This document shows, one piece after another, positions 30,031 through 30,138 of a DNA stretch of 30,138 nucleotides. Position 1 is the first letter of the stretch, and each line of letters starts with the position of its first letter. The notes below the pieces were generated by a model. The model was not told the DNA's origin. It ran no database searches and was given only the letters and a program-made list of their open reading frames with translations. Origin of the DNA: DATLRC01 sp035478435 (lineage in GTDB: Bacteria; Patescibacteriota; Saccharimonadia; Saccharimonadales; UBA4665). The translations under genes were made by a program, and so were the position numbers. Location: positions 1 to 30,138 of the forward strand of contig DATIJT010000013.1 of NCBI GenBank assembly GCA_035478435.1. Reading direction: 5' to 3'.

Positions 30031-30138
30031 AACGAGCAGCACTTTACGCACGGGTCAGTACTGCCAACCAAGAGGAAGAACAGACCATACAGGCTCAACT
30101 CATGGAGATTAAGCAACGAATCAAAGAGGACACTAATC
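30027..30138 (+). CDS. Serine recombinase (integrase), cut by the window end
   Basis: The first 37 residues are MKRAALYARVSTANQEEEQT and continue in a helix. YARVST is the catalytic N-terminal motif of serine recombinases with the nucleophilic Ser intact. The QxxxxxQ-type spacing after it fits the resolvase family. Only the start is seen, so large-integrase domains cannot be checked. It is the likely enzyme that placed this element in ychF. Confidence 0.85.
   Translation, partial: MKRAALYARVSTANQEEEQTIQAQLMEIKQRIKEDTN

Larger units (their letters stand above)
18028..30138. mobile_element. Integrative element with defence cargo (right end outside the window)
   Basis: The left boundary is placed where ychF similarity ends. 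Content from left to right is a short ORF, the methyltransferase-helicase-nuclease operon, a surface protein, an XRE regulator, replication-type genes (CHC2 primase domain and RepA-like ATPase), a resolvase-like protein, an excisionase-type HTH and a serine recombinase starting at 30027. This matches an integrative plasmid- or phage-like element whose recombinase lies near one attachment site. It is more AT-rich than the pilus region. The right boundary should lie beyond the recombinase and be followed by the remainder of ychF. Confidence 0.65.

Noticed and set aside
1..30138. Alternative genetic code (TGA as an amino acid)
   Set aside because: Several well-supported genes end in TGA overlapping the next ATG, so TGA is a stop here. 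This argues against Gracilibacteria and Absconditabacteria.

Overview
The window reads as chromosomal DNA of a Patescibacteria/CPR bacterium, most likely Candidatus Saccharibacteria (inference). The grounds are the gene content and order of a compact type IV pilus operon, several promoters placed so close to the start codon that the mRNA would be leaderless, very tight gene packing, and TGA used as a normal stop (many ATGA start/stop overlaps). No rRNA, tRNA or CRISPR array was recognised.

Region 1 (1-15,100, all minus strand) is a type IV pilus locus. In transcription order it holds a membrane protein with TPR-like helices and an 860-residue secreted protein, then pilM, pilN, pilO, a small membrane protein, pilB, pilT, pilC, two duplicated prepilins, the prepilin peptidase pilD and three minor prepilins. 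PilB and PilT drive extension and retraction. PilC is the platform, PilM/N/O the alignment complex, and PilD cleaves the leaders of all five prepilins. Almost every sizeable gap, and three leader or signal-peptide regions, carry structured palindromic DNA: a palindrome family at 1-117 and 9954-10071, a second family inside two coding sequences (776-973 and 14417-14532), three hairpins with arms of 7-bp tandem units, and a three-way junction between pilC and the first pilin.

Region 2 (15,217-17,997) is a short chromosomal stretch: a PurN-type formyltransferase, a class I methyltransferase and a protein-kinase-like protein, all on the minus strand.

Region 3 (about 18,028 to beyond the right edge) looks like an integrative mobile element. 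Its left edge interrupts a gene whose promoter and first eight codons match the start of the GTPase gene ychF. It carries, on the minus strand, a four-gene restriction-modification-like operon (MmeI-type DNA methyltransferase, SF2 helicase, T5orf172 GIY-YIG nuclease, C5-cytosine methyltransferase) and a surface protein. On the plus strand it carries an XRE controller with an upstream palindrome, a winged-helix protein, a CHC2 zinc-finger primase-like protein overlapping a RepA-like ATPase, a resolvase-like protein lacking the catalytic serine, a small excisionase-type HTH, and the start of an intact serine recombinase cut by the window edge. The plus-strand genes look like replication and integration functions; the minus-strand operon looks like defence cargo. 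This part is visibly more AT-rich than the pilus locus.

The strongest candidates for something undescribed are the palindromic elements, whose arms differ between copies but stay self-complementary and which sit in pilus-operon gaps and leader peptides, and the ychF-targeted element with its defence cargo.
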